Positions 1 through 5,431 of a DNA stretch of 5,494 bases are shown here, in pieces. Both the position numbers and the translations under genes were made by a program. Numbering within the stretch: position 1 is the stretch's first letter; every line of letters begins with the position of its first letter. The notes under the pieces were generated by a model, which saw only the letters and a program-made list of their open reading frames with translations, was not told the DNA's origin and did no database searches. This DNA is from Clostridiales bacterium (GTDB lineage Bacteria > Bacillota > Clostridia > Oscillospirales > Ruminococcaceae), in assembly GCA_029007575.1 (NCBI GenBank), contig JAQXIB010000271.1, positions 1 through 5,494 of the forward strand, read 5' to 3'.

Positions 1-1
1 G

Positions 2-670
2 ACCGGAAAATGCTTTGCGCATTATTGGATGCATAACGGCTATATCAACGTCGACAATCGCAAAATGTCCAAGTCGCTCAACAATTTCTTTACCACCCGC
101 GATGTGGCGGAAAAGTATGGCTATGAGCCGATTCGTTTTATGATGCTGCAGGCGCATTACAGAAGTCCGATCAATTACAGCGTAGAAGTCATCGAGCAAT
201 GCAAGGCCGCTTTGGAGCGCCTCTATACCTGCCGTGATAACATTGATTTTGTCCTGCAATCGGCAAAAGGCGGCGCAGTTCGCGGTGAGATATCGGAGCT
301 GACCGACCGCTATCGCCAGAAATTTATCGACGCAATGGAGGACGATCTCAACACTGCGGATGCGATCTCGGTGCTGTTTGATTTGGTGCGGGATATCAAT
401 ACCCTGCTGACCGACAAGGAAGCGGTGAAAGAAGAAATCGAGCTGGAACGGGATTTGTTTGATGAGCTTGCCGATGTGTTGGGCTTGATTTACAATCGGA
501 AGAAAGAGGAAGCAATTCCACAGGAAGTCCTTGCTCTTGTGGAAAAACGTAAGGAAGCACGCAAGAATAAGGATTTTGCCGAGGCAGACCGCCTTCGTGA
601 CGAGATCAGCGAATTAGGCTATCTGGTGGAGGAAACCCGCCAAGGCACAAAAATATCCAAAAAGGCATGA
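2..670 (+). CDS. cysS: cysteinyl-tRNA synthetase, C-terminal part (5' truncated by window edge)
   Basis: Attaches cysteine to tRNA-Cys using ATP, in the cytoplasm. The frame is open from base 2, so the gene enters from the left; 222 codons remain before the TGA at 668-670. Visible are the end of the catalytic domain (TGKCFAHYWMHNGYINVDN), the class I signature KMSKS at 62-76, and the adjoining LNNFFTTRDV, which is characteristic of CysRS. The helical anticodon-binding region follows, then a C-terminal segment of the usual type (EARKNKDFAEADRLRDEI, then a Gly-rich turn ending in ISKKA). The N-terminal HIGH motif and the zinc-binding cysteine are outside the window. The ATG at 29 is an internal methionine, not the start. 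The next gene starts 42 bp downstream on the same strand with no terminator between, so co-transcription is possible. Identity is secure. Confidence 0.97.
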   Translation, partial: TGKCFAHYWMHNGYINVDNRKMSKSLNNFFTTRDVAEKYGYEPIRFMMLQAHYRSPINYSVEVIEQCKAALERLYTCRDNIDFVLQSAKGGAVRGEISELTDRYRQKFIDAMEDDLNTADAISVLFDLVRDINTLLTDKEAVKEEIELERDLFDELADVLGLIYNRKKEEAIPQEVLALVEKRKEARKNKDFAEADRLRDEISELGYLVEETRQGTKISKKA

Positions 671-712
671 ATTATGACGAAAGAAGCAAGCCGATAGGCT
701 GCGGTTGCTGCT

Positions 713-1651
713 ATGTTTGATAAAATAATAACCATTGCACTCAACCCGTCGCTGGATGTTACATTATGGCCCGAAACCTATGAGGAAGGCGAGCCGAATC
801 GTTGCTGTCGGGAAAAAGTTTATCCCGGCGGGAAGTCGGTCAACGTCACCAGAGTATTGAAAAGTCTGGGTATCTCTGCCCGTCTGATCGGGATTGCGGG
901 CAAGGACAATATCGATTTGTTGCGCGGTTTGCTTGACCGGGACGGGATTGATTATCGTCTGCTGGAAACCGACGGTGCCGTGCGGGAAAATATTACCGTG
1001 ATCACGCCCGACCGCCGCGCGTTTACGGTAAACCGACAAGGTATCCCGATTGAAAAACAAGCGTGGGATCGGCTGCCGGAGCTGGTGCAAAAGGAGCTTC
1101 TGCCGGAGGGGGAAAATCTGGTGGTTTTTGCCGGCAGTCTGCCTCCGAATATCTCCGCCGCCGAATACAAGGAGCTGATCCTTGCGGTGCGTCGCCCGAA
1201 TGTGAAAATTGCATTGGATACCGATTTCTTCTCGCTTGCGGATATACAAGAGATAGCCCCTTTCGTGATAAAACCGAACCTTGCCGAGGCAAGAAACATT
1301 TTATGCTGTTCCGACATCACTGCCGAAAACGCTTTTGAGATGGCGGCGCTGCTTGCCGAGGCGGCAGAGCACGTTTTGCTGAGCATGGGCGCGGAGGGGA
1401 TTTGTTATCGGCATCAGCAGGAGGGCTGTTATGCTGATGTTCCTGCAGTGACAGTCAGCTCCACGGTGGGGGCCGGAGATACTGCTCTCGCAGGATTTCT
1501 GGCTATGTTACAGCAAGGAAAAAGTCTGCTCGACTGCGTTAGATTCGCGGCGGCGTGCAGTTGTGCCTCAGTGACTTTGGAGGGAACACAGGCGGTGACA
1601 GCAGAGATTGCCGCGCGCTATTTGGGGCAGATTCAGATCACTGAAAGGTAA
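713..1651 (+). CDS. PfkB-family sugar-phosphate kinase (1-phosphofructokinase / tagatose-6-phosphate kinase type)
   Basis: ATP-dependent kinase of the ribokinase/PfkB fold, predicted to phosphorylate a phosphorylated ketohexose such as fructose 1-phosphate or tagatose 6-phosphate. At 312 residues it has the normal length. The N-terminus IITIALNPSLDVT (residues 5-17) is the usual start of the FruK/LacC subgroup. PGGKSVNVTRVLKSLG (38-53) is PfkB signature 1, and VGAGDTALAGF (252-262) is signature 2, with Asp256 the expected catalytic base. Residues 132-144 (GENLVVFAGSLPP) match the mid-domain GSLP motif. The start is fixed by family alignment and by an in-frame TAG at 695-697. The ribosome binding site is poor: only AGG at 696-698, 14 nt before the ATG. 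A 7-codon reading frame at 674-697 has a better one. The exact substrate cannot be read from sequence: there is no PTS transporter or lac/tag operon beside it. No terminator follows before the next gene. Confidence 0.9.
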   Translation: MFDKIITIALNPSLDVTLWPETYEEGEPNRCCREKVYPGGKSVNVTRVLKSLGISARLIGIAGKDNIDLLRGLLDRDGIDYRLLETDGAVRENITVITPDRRAFTVNRQGIPIEKQAWDRLPELVQKELLPEGENLVVFAGSLPPNISAAEYKELILAVRRPNVKIALDTDFFSLADIQEIAPFVIKPNLAEARNILCCSDITAENAFEMAALLAEAAEHVLLSMGAEGICYRHQQEGCYADVPAVTVSSTVGAGDTALAGFLAMLQQGKSLLDCVRFAAACSCASVTLEGTQAVTAEIAARYLGQIQITER

Positions 1652-1690
1652 TCTCAAAAGCCCGGTGTTGCATACAGAAAAAACGAAAGG

Positions 1691-1730
1691 ATACAAACAG
1701 TTGTATTTTATCGTATAATACAATTTGTAT
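1691..1730 (+). promoter_or_regulatory. putative operator/promoter: four alternating ATACAA / TTGTAT half-sites around a TATAAT box
   Basis: ATACAA occurs at 1691-1696 and 1718-1723, and its complement TTGTAT at 1701-1706 and 1725-1730. They form two perfect palindromes (6-4-6 at 1691-1706 and 6-1-6 at 1718-1730) and a third, longer pairing between the inner arms (TTGTATT at 1701-1707 with AATACAA at 1717-1723). A consensus TATAAT -10 box lies at 1714-1719, between them. The matching -35 is weak: GATACA at 1690-1695 with an 18-bp spacer has 3 of 6 matches. The layout suggests a promoter for the downstream reductase controlled by a dimeric DNA-binding protein. The regulator is unknown and none is encoded in the window. 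Confidence 0.5.
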
Positions 1731-1738
1731 ATTATATT

Positions 1739-2806
1739 ATGAATCACTACGACGTTGCTATTATCGGATTGGGGCCGGCCGGTGCGACACTTGCCAGACT
1801 GCTTTCCAAAGAGTATCAAGTGATTGCCATCGACAAGAAGGTTTTCGGGGATGACGGTTTTAAAAAGCCCTGCGGCGGCCTGTTGTCCTCTGACGCGCAA
1901 AAGGCACTGGCGAAATTCGATATGACCTTGCCCAAGGATGTGCTGGTCGACCCGCAGATTTTTGCGGTGAAAACCATTGATTTGAAGAACAATCTGACCC
2001 GCCACTATCAGCGGTTTTACATCAATCTGGATCGGCATAAGTTTGATTTATGGCTGGAGTCGATCATCCCCGATCGAGTGGAGATACACAGCAATTCCCG
2101 CTGTTCGTCGGTGGAAAAAATCGCCGAGGGGTATCGCGTCACCTTCCGTGAAAACGGGACGGAACAGGTGATTACCGCAAAATATTTGGTTGGCGCCGAC
2201 GGTGCCAATTCTTTGGTACGGCGCACCTTTTATCCGCAAAAGAAGATTCGTAGCTATATGTCGATCCAGCAGTGGTTCCCTGAATCTCATGCTAACCCTT
2301 TTTATTCCTGCATTTTCGATCCGGAAAATACCGATTGCTGCTCTTGGTCGATTTCCAAGGACAGGCAGTTTATTTTCGGCGGCGCGTTCCCGTTGGATCA
2401 TTCCAGGGAGCGGTTTGAAAATCAGAAAAAGAAGCTGGAAAGCTACGGATTTCGGTTTGGAGAGCCGCTGAAAACGGAAGCATGTTTGGTTTTGCGTCCG
2501 TCGGCGTTTCATGATTTCTGCTGCGGCAAGGACGGCGTTTTCCTGATCGGAGAAGCGGCGGGCTTTGTCAGTCCGAGCTCGCTGGAGGGGATCAGCTCGG
2601 CGATCAACAGCGCGGAGGATTTAAGCCAGGTGCTGAACGCGAAAATCGGGAATCTAAACCGAAAATACAAGGCAAAGACACGAAACATTCGGCTGAAAAT
2701 CTTTTTTAAGGTACTGAAATGTCCGTTCATGTATCAGTCCTTTTTGCGGAAGCTGGTCATGAAAAGCGGCTTACAGAGCATTGATATCGTTGCTTCGGCA
2801 GAATAA
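1739..2806 (+). CDS. FAD-dependent oxidoreductase, geranylgeranyl-reductase-like family
   Basis: A 355-residue flavoprotein of the PF01494/GGR superfamily, which reduces isoprenoid double bonds or oxidises/hydroxylates small molecules. Its own substrate is unknown. A Rossmann dinucleotide site starts at the N-terminus: GLGPAGATLA (residues 10-19), with Asp32 ending the second strand to hold the ribose of FAD. KPCGGLLS (43-50) is the cysteine-containing motif typical of geranylgeranyl reductases. GADGANSLVRR (152-162) is the DG motif. GEAAGFVSPSSLEGISSA (271-288) is the second FAD-binding motif, usually seen as GDAAG with Glu-Gly-Ile further on. The C-terminal ~65 residues are basic and carry no membrane helix I can see. 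The start is set by the position of GxGxxG. No Shine-Dalgarno sequence precedes it: the 13 bases before the ATG are only A, T and G (TTGTATATTATAT). It is followed after 48 bp by the PHP gene, probably in one transcript. Confidence 0.85.
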   Translation: MNHYDVAIIGLGPAGATLARLLSKEYQVIAIDKKVFGDDGFKKPCGGLLSSDAQKALAKFDMTLPKDVLVDPQIFAVKTIDLKNNLTRHYQRFYINLDRHKFDLWLESIIPDRVEIHSNSRCSSVEKIAEGYRVTFRENGTEQVITAKYLVGADGANSLVRRTFYPQKKIRSYMSIQQWFPESHANPFYSCIFDPENTDCCSWSISKDRQFIFGGAFPLDHSRERFENQKKKLESYGFRFGEPLKTEACLVLRPSAFHDFCCGKDGVFLIGEAAGFVSPSSLEGISSAINSAEDLSQVLNAKIGNLNRKYKAKTRNIRLKIFFKVLKCPFMYQSFLRKLVMKSGLQSIDIVASAE

Positions 2807-2840
2807 CAGCAAAGGGACAGCCTCGCTGACAGACATGGAT

Positions 2841-2846
2841 AAGGAG
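2841..2846 (+). promoter_or_regulatory. ribosome binding site of the PHP gene
   Basis: AAGGAG lies 8 nt before the ATG at 2855. This spacing favours 2855 over the second in-frame ATG at 2861, which would be 14 nt away. It is the strongest translation signal on the plus strand of this window. Confidence 0.8.
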
Positions 2847-2854
2847 TTTTTTCA

Positions 2855-3529
2855 ATGATTATGGATATACATTCGCATACCTATTATTCCGGATGCGGAC
2901 GGGATGATCCCCGCACCATCATACAGGCGGCGATTGACGGCGGAATAGAGGTTTTCGGGATATCGGATCACAATTACGGGATCGGCGACCGCAAGGCAGA
3001 ATATTTTGAGCTGTTGACCGAGTTGCAGCAGGAATACCGCGAGAAAATAAAAATTGTGCGCGGAATGGAGCTTTGCACCATCAACCATTTATGGCTGCGC
3101 GATGACGAGGATATTTCCCATTTCGATTACTGTTTGGTGGAACACATTGACCTCCCTGAAAGTTCGGTCGGGCTGGATATTTTCCGTTACGCTTTGCGCT
3201 GTGGCTGTAAGACCGGTATTGCGCATACCGATCTGATCGGGTTTGCCAAAAAGCTGGGCAAGGATCCGGCAGCTTTTCTCAAAGAGTTTGCCGAGCATGA
3301 TATTTTCTGGGAAATGAATGTCAATTACGATTCGATTCACGGCTATCATCAGCACGAGTATGTAAAAAGACTGGTGGAAAGCGAGGAAGAACAGGACATT
3401 GTCCGCAATTCCGGCATCAGGGTTTCGGTTGGGTTTGACGGTCACCGAGTAGAGGACTACGTTCCCGAAAGAGTGATTAAAATGTGCGATTTTTTGGAGA
3501 GCAAACAGATACCGATGGTGGCTTTTTAA
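2855..3529 (+). CDS. PHP-domain metal-dependent hydrolase (histidinol-phosphatase-like)
   Basis: A 224-residue protein that is essentially one PHP (polymerase and histidinol phosphatase) domain, a TIM-like barrel holding two or three metal ions and normally hydrolysing phosphoesters. The four PHP motifs can be read in order: DIHSHT with His6 and His8; GISDHNYG with Asp38 and His39; VRGMEL with Glu72, plus VEHID with His97; GIAHTD with His124; and VGFDGH with Asp195 and His197. All expected metal ligands are therefore present and the enzyme should be active. The length is typical of stand-alone PHP phosphoesterases and shorter than true histidinol phosphatases (HisK, about 260-280). No his genes are nearby, so a role in histidine synthesis is not supported. 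The gene follows the FAD reductase by 48 bp on the same strand and ends 10 bp before a terminator hairpin. Confidence 0.87.
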   Translation: MIMDIHSHTYYSGCGRDDPRTIIQAAIDGGIEVFGISDHNYGIGDRKAEYFELLTELQQEYREKIKIVRGMELCTINHLWLRDDEDISHFDYCLVEHIDLPESSVGLDIFRYALRCGCKTGIAHTDLIGFAKKLGKDPAAFLKEFAEHDIFWEMNVNYDSIHGYHQHEYVKRLVESEEEQDIVRNSGIRVSVGFDGHRVEDYVPERVIKMCDFLESKQIPMVAF

Positions 3530-3539
3530 GGCGATATAA

Positions 3540-3579
3540 AAAGGCTCCGCAGTCAACTTCAAATGACTGCGGAGCCTTT
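3540..3579. terminator. bidirectional intrinsic terminator between convergent genes
   Basis: A perfect 16-bp stem (AAAGGCTCCGCAGTCA at 3540-3555 with its complement at 3564-3579) closes an 8-nt loop, ACTTCAAA. On the minus strand the stem runs into TTTTTATAT, a good U-tract for nagB. On the plus strand it is followed by CCTTTGTTGATTTTT, which is adequate for the PHP gene. It lies 10 bp after the PHP stop codon and 16 bp beyond the TAA at 3596-3598 in the nagB frame. It thus fits the original full-length end of nagB. Confidence 0.93.
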
Positions 3580-3595
3580 GTTGATTTTTATGATT

Positions 3596-3664
3596 TTACA
3601 GTTGGCTGAGCGCGGCTTCGTCAGCCACCACAATAACGTCGGGGTGCATTTGCAGGATGGATCA
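3596..3664 (-). pseudogene. nagB: detached C-terminal tail of nagB beyond an in-frame UGA
   Basis: Reading on past the UGA (TCA on the plus strand, 3662-3664) in the nagB frame gives 21 codons, starting SILQMHPDV and ending VADEAALSQL, then TAA at 3596-3598. This is the ending expected for NagB proteins (family pattern: VPASILQLHPDVTVVADEAA). The UGA sits where Ala or a similar small residue normally stands, between VP and SILQ. With this tail the protein would be 241 codons, close to the 242 of Bacillus subtilis NagB. There is no frameshift: one base change explains the break. It is not translated unless the UGA is read through. Confidence 0.8.
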
Positions 3665-4321
3665 CGGAACATTAGGAGTAACAGGACCGGTCAGCACTTT
3701 TTTGAGGATTTCCGCTTTATCCGCACCGCTTACCGCGAGCACGATCTGCTTTGCCTGCATAATGGTTTTGATTCCCATGGTGATGGCGTGGGTCGGCACT
3801 TCGTCGATACTGTGGAAAAAGCGGGCATTGGCATTCCGTGTGTTTTCCTCCAGGGTGACACAATGGGTCGTCTGCTCAAAGGCTTTATCCGGCTCATTAA
3901 AACCGATATGACCGTTATGCCCCAAGCCCAGAAGCTGAACGTCTACCCCGCCCAGACTTTTGATTTTGTATTCATAGCTTTGACATTCGCTGGCAACATC
4001 CTTTGCGTTTCCGTCCGGCAGATAGGTTTGATTCATGCGAATATTGATATGGTTGAAAAAGTTGTGGTTCATGTAATAGCGATAGCTTTGCTCATGGCTG
4101 CAATCCAGACCCACATATTCATCCAGATTTACAGTCGATACCGCGTCAAAGTCCAAGTCCCCTTTCCGGTACCAATCGATCAATTGCTTGTATGTACCGA
4201 CTACAGTGGAGCCTGTCGCAAGTCCTAATACCGAATTGGGCTTTAGAATCACGTGGGCGGATAAAATATTCGCCACTTTTCTTGACATGTCATCGTAATT
4301 TTTTGCTTTGATCATTCTCAT
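3662..4321 (-). CDS. nagB: glucosamine-6-phosphate deaminase, cut short by an in-frame UGA at codon 220
   Basis: NagB converts glucosamine 6-phosphate to fructose 6-phosphate and ammonia, feeding amino sugars into glycolysis. Family motifs are clear: LGLATGST (residues 32-39, phosphate binding), NLDEYVGL (65-72) with the catalytic Asp67, and GLGHNGHIGFNEP (132-144) with the ring-opening His138 and Glu143. The late segment AVSGADKAEILKKVLTGPVTPNVP is also typical, after which the frame stops at UGA (3662-3664). The start chosen is the ATG at 4321 (MRMIKAKNYDDM), with AAGGG 11 nt upstream. The frame extends further upstream to an ATG at 4384, but that stretch does not resemble the family. The ATG at 4315 is an alternative. 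The truncated protein has 219 residues and lacks the last conserved strand and helix, so activity is doubtful. The gene follows the SGNH hydrolase by 74 bp and shares its strand. Confidence 0.9.
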   Translation of the reverse strand: MRMIKAKNYDDMSRKVANILSAHVILKPNSVLGLATGSTVVGTYKQLIDWYRKGDLDFDAVSTVNLDEYVGLDCSHEQSYRYYMNHNFFNHINIRMNQTYLPDGNAKDVASECQSYEYKIKSLGGVDVQLLGLGHNGHIGFNEPDKAFEQTTHCVTLEENTRNANARFFHSIDEVPTHAITMGIKTIMQAKQIVLAVSGADKAEILKKVLTGPVTPNVP

Positions 4322-4332
4322 GTTATTGACAT

Positions 4333-4337
4333 CCCTT
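4333..4337 (-). promoter_or_regulatory. ribosome binding site of nagB
   Basis: On the minus strand AAGGG (TTTTTAAGGGATG context) precedes the ATG at 4321 by 11 nt. The SGNH gene upstream has its GGGAG at the same 11-nt distance. This supports 4321 as the nagB start. Confidence 0.55.
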
Positions 4338-4395
4338 AAAAATAAATTTTGCCACCGCTTTTCAGATGATTGTCCAAAAAGCAATCATGCACTCG

Positions 4396-5049
4396 TTACC
4401 TGTTAAAATCAAAATCACAGCAGCGCAGAAATTCTCTTGCCATCAGGGTAGCGCCGACCTGATTCGGATGGATTCTGTCCCATGCAATAAAGGCGGAATG
4501 ACGCACGCGGCAATACTCCGCATACATTTTCTGGAAATCCACTAATCTGCACTGATATTTGTCAGCGAGTGATCTGCAGATTGCGACATACTCATCCATA
4601 CGAGCGCGCATGGCGTCCTGTTCGTTGGGTTCCATGTAATACGGGGTAAGGATAAAAATGCCTTTGACATCATCTTTCACAGCCAATATCATTTTTTCCA
4701 GATTAGCCTGATATTCTTCCGGCTGTACCTGGGTATCCGGCAGGGCAGGAGAATCGAATTGGCGCCAAACATCATTGATGCCGATACAAATGGATACCCA
4801 TTGCGGTTTTAAATTTACCACATCGCGCTCAAACCGTTCCAACAAATCACGGCTGGCATTTCCGCTGATACCGGAATTGGTTACTCTGACTTTAATCTCC
4901 GGATAAGCCACCGCCAGCATGTTGTCTATCACGCGGACATAGCTATGTCCGAGGTTGTCGAACAAACCTTCTCCAACCGGGCATTGACTTCCCATATCGG
5001 TAACGGAATCTCCTGCAAAGACAATACGATCCATATTTTCAAAGATCAT
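4396..5049 (-). CDS. SGNH/GDSL-family hydrolase (probable carbohydrate or acyl esterase)
   Basis: A 217-residue single-domain serine esterase. Block I is VFAGDSVTD (residues 10-18) with nucleophile Ser15. Block II is NSGISGN (58-64) with oxyanion-hole Gly60. Block III is GINDVW (90-95) with Asn92. Block V is DRIHPN (191-196) with Asp191 and His194 completing the triad. There is no signal peptide or membrane segment, so it should act in the cytoplasm. The start at 5049 has AAAAGGGAG 11 nt upstream (plus-strand 5061-5069); Met6 is a less likely alternative. It belongs with bacterial 'lysophospholipase L1-like' esterases, many of which remove acetyl groups from sugars. The nagB gene 74 bp downstream makes a sugar substrate attractive, but this is inference. 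No good promoter is visible between it and the tRNA terminator 39 bp upstream, so transcription may depend on read-through or a non-standard promoter. Confidence 0.88.
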   Translation of the reverse strand: MIFENMDRIVFAGDSVTDMGSQCPVGEGLFDNLGHSYVRVIDNMLAVAYPEIKVRVTNSGISGNASRDLLERFERDVVNLKPQWVSICIGINDVWRQFDSPALPDTQVQPEEYQANLEKMILAVKDDVKGIFILTPYYMEPNEQDAMRARMDEYVAICRSLADKYQCRLVDFQKMYAEYCRVRHSAFIAWDRIHPNQVGATLMAREFLRCCDFDFNR

Positions 5050-5060
5050 TTTTATTGCAA

Positions 5061-5069
5061 CTCCCTTTT
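5061..5069 (-). promoter_or_regulatory. ribosome binding site of the SGNH hydrolase gene
   Basis: Minus-strand AAAAGGGAG lies 11 nt before the ATG at 5049 and decides for this start over the in-frame ATG at 5034, which would be 26 nt away. Confidence 0.65.
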
Positions 5070-5087
5070 GCGTGTTTGCCTGCTGCT

Positions 5088-5126
5088 AAAAGAAAAAAAG
5101 AGACTGAACGCAGTCGGCATTCAGTC
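5088..5126 (-). terminator. intrinsic terminator after tRNA-Arg
   Basis: On the minus strand GACTGAATGC pairs with GCGTTCAGTC (10 bp including one T-G wobble) around the 5-nt loop CGACT, at 5102-5126. The U-rich run TCTTTTTTTCTTTT follows, down to 5088. It begins 4 nt after the CCA end of the tRNA and separates it from the SGNH gene. Confidence 0.88.
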
Positions 5127-5130
5127 AAAT

Positions 5131-5205
5131 TGGCACCCTCTACGTGAATCGAACACGTAATTGAGTCTTAGGAGGACCCCGTTATATCCATTTAACTAAG
5201 AGGGC
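5131..5205 (-). tRNA. tRNA-Arg, anticodon CCT (reads AGG)
   Basis: The minus strand folds into a full cloverleaf of 72 nt plus an encoded CCA (5131-5133). The acceptor GCCCTCT pairs with AGAGGGT, with one G-U at the first pair, and the discriminator base is G. The D stem is GTTA/TAAC with GG in its loop. The anticodon stem is GGGTC/GACTC (one G-U) around the loop CTCCTAA, giving anticodon CCT at 5170-5172. The variable loop is AATT, and the T arm is ACGTG-TTCGATT-CACGT. The CCU anticodon decodes the AGG arginine codon. It has its own promoter and terminator. Confidence 0.96.
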
Positions 5206-5241
5206 AGATGAGCGCTGTGCCAGACAATGCGAATGTATATT

Positions 5242-5270
5242 TTGACATATGACTACTGAAATATTATTAT
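5242..5270 (+). promoter_or_regulatory. near-consensus sigma-70/SigA promoter reading to the right
   Basis: Perfect -35 TTGACA (5242-5247), a 17-bp spacer, and -10 TATTAT (5265-5270, 5 of 6). The predicted start is near 5277. There is no convincing protein gene within the 215 bases downstream; the transcript would run into three consecutive hairpins (5333-5458). This is the best-scoring promoter by eye in the window. Confidence 0.6.
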
Positions 5271-5294
5271 ACTATATTTTTTTTCATAAATCAA
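5266..5294 (-). promoter_or_regulatory. promoter of tRNA-Arg
   Basis: On the minus strand: -35 TTGATT (5294-5289, 4 of 6), a 17-bp spacer and a perfect TATAAT -10 (5271-5266). The predicted start is near 5259, giving a leader of about 54 nt before the mature tRNA. Its -10 overlaps that of the plus-strand promoter almost base for base, so the two cannot be occupied at once. Confidence 0.6.
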
Positions 5295-5332
5295 TCTTTT
5301 TACCGATAAAAACTATGTTAATGCTCACTGAA

Positions 5333-5381
5333 CAATTCAAAAACAACGATAGTAAAGTATTTTGCCGTTGTTTTTGAATTG
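5333..5381. repeat. inverted repeat / hairpin 1 of a three-hairpin array
   Basis: Arms of 16 bp with no mismatch (CAATTCAAAAACAACG at 5333-5348 and its complement at 5366-5381) around a 17-nt loop. The A5 and T5 tracts lie inside the arms, so a shorter CAACG/CGTTG stem followed by TTTTT could also work as a weak terminator in either direction. Confidence 0.9.
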
Positions 5382-5431
5382 ACAAAGTGCAAGGATTTTT
5401 GATTGCTTTTGTAAAAAGCCTTGCACTTTGT
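5382..5431. repeat. inverted repeat / hairpin 2 of a three-hairpin array
   Basis: Arms of 13 bp with no mismatch (ACAAAGTGCAAGG at 5382-5394, complement at 5419-5431). An A-G mismatch and a further TTTTT/AAAAA pairing (5396-5400 with 5413-5417) come next, leaving a loop of about 10-12 nt. It begins on the base directly after hairpin 1. Confidence 0.9.

Noticed and set aside
1568..2038. Minus-strand open frame of 156 codons across the kinase-reductase gap
   Set aside because: It overlaps two well-supported plus-strand genes and the promoter region, and shows no recognisable domain.
3662..3664. UGA in nagB as a selenocysteine codon or sign of a UGA-recoding genetic code
   Set aside because: The family has a small residue such as Ala here, not Cys; no SECIS-like hairpin stands directly after it. 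cysS ends normally at TGA and no other recognised gene here contains an internal TGA.
3563..4228. Long plus-strand open frame (221 codons) opposite nagB
   Set aside because: It lies antisense to a gene with clear family motifs, starts inside the terminator loop, has no ribosome site and resembles no family I recognise.
5131..5205. tRNA-Arg as an integration site for a mobile element
   Set aside because: An element would sit past the tRNA 3' end (left of 5131). There I find an intact terminator and ordinary metabolic genes, no integrase and no repeated tRNA end.
5315..5377. 20-codon plus-strand frame starting MLMLTEQF and running through hairpin 1
   Set aside because: There is no Shine-Dalgarno site before it and its second half is simply the hairpin 1 loop and right arm. 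A leader peptide cannot be excluded but is not supported.
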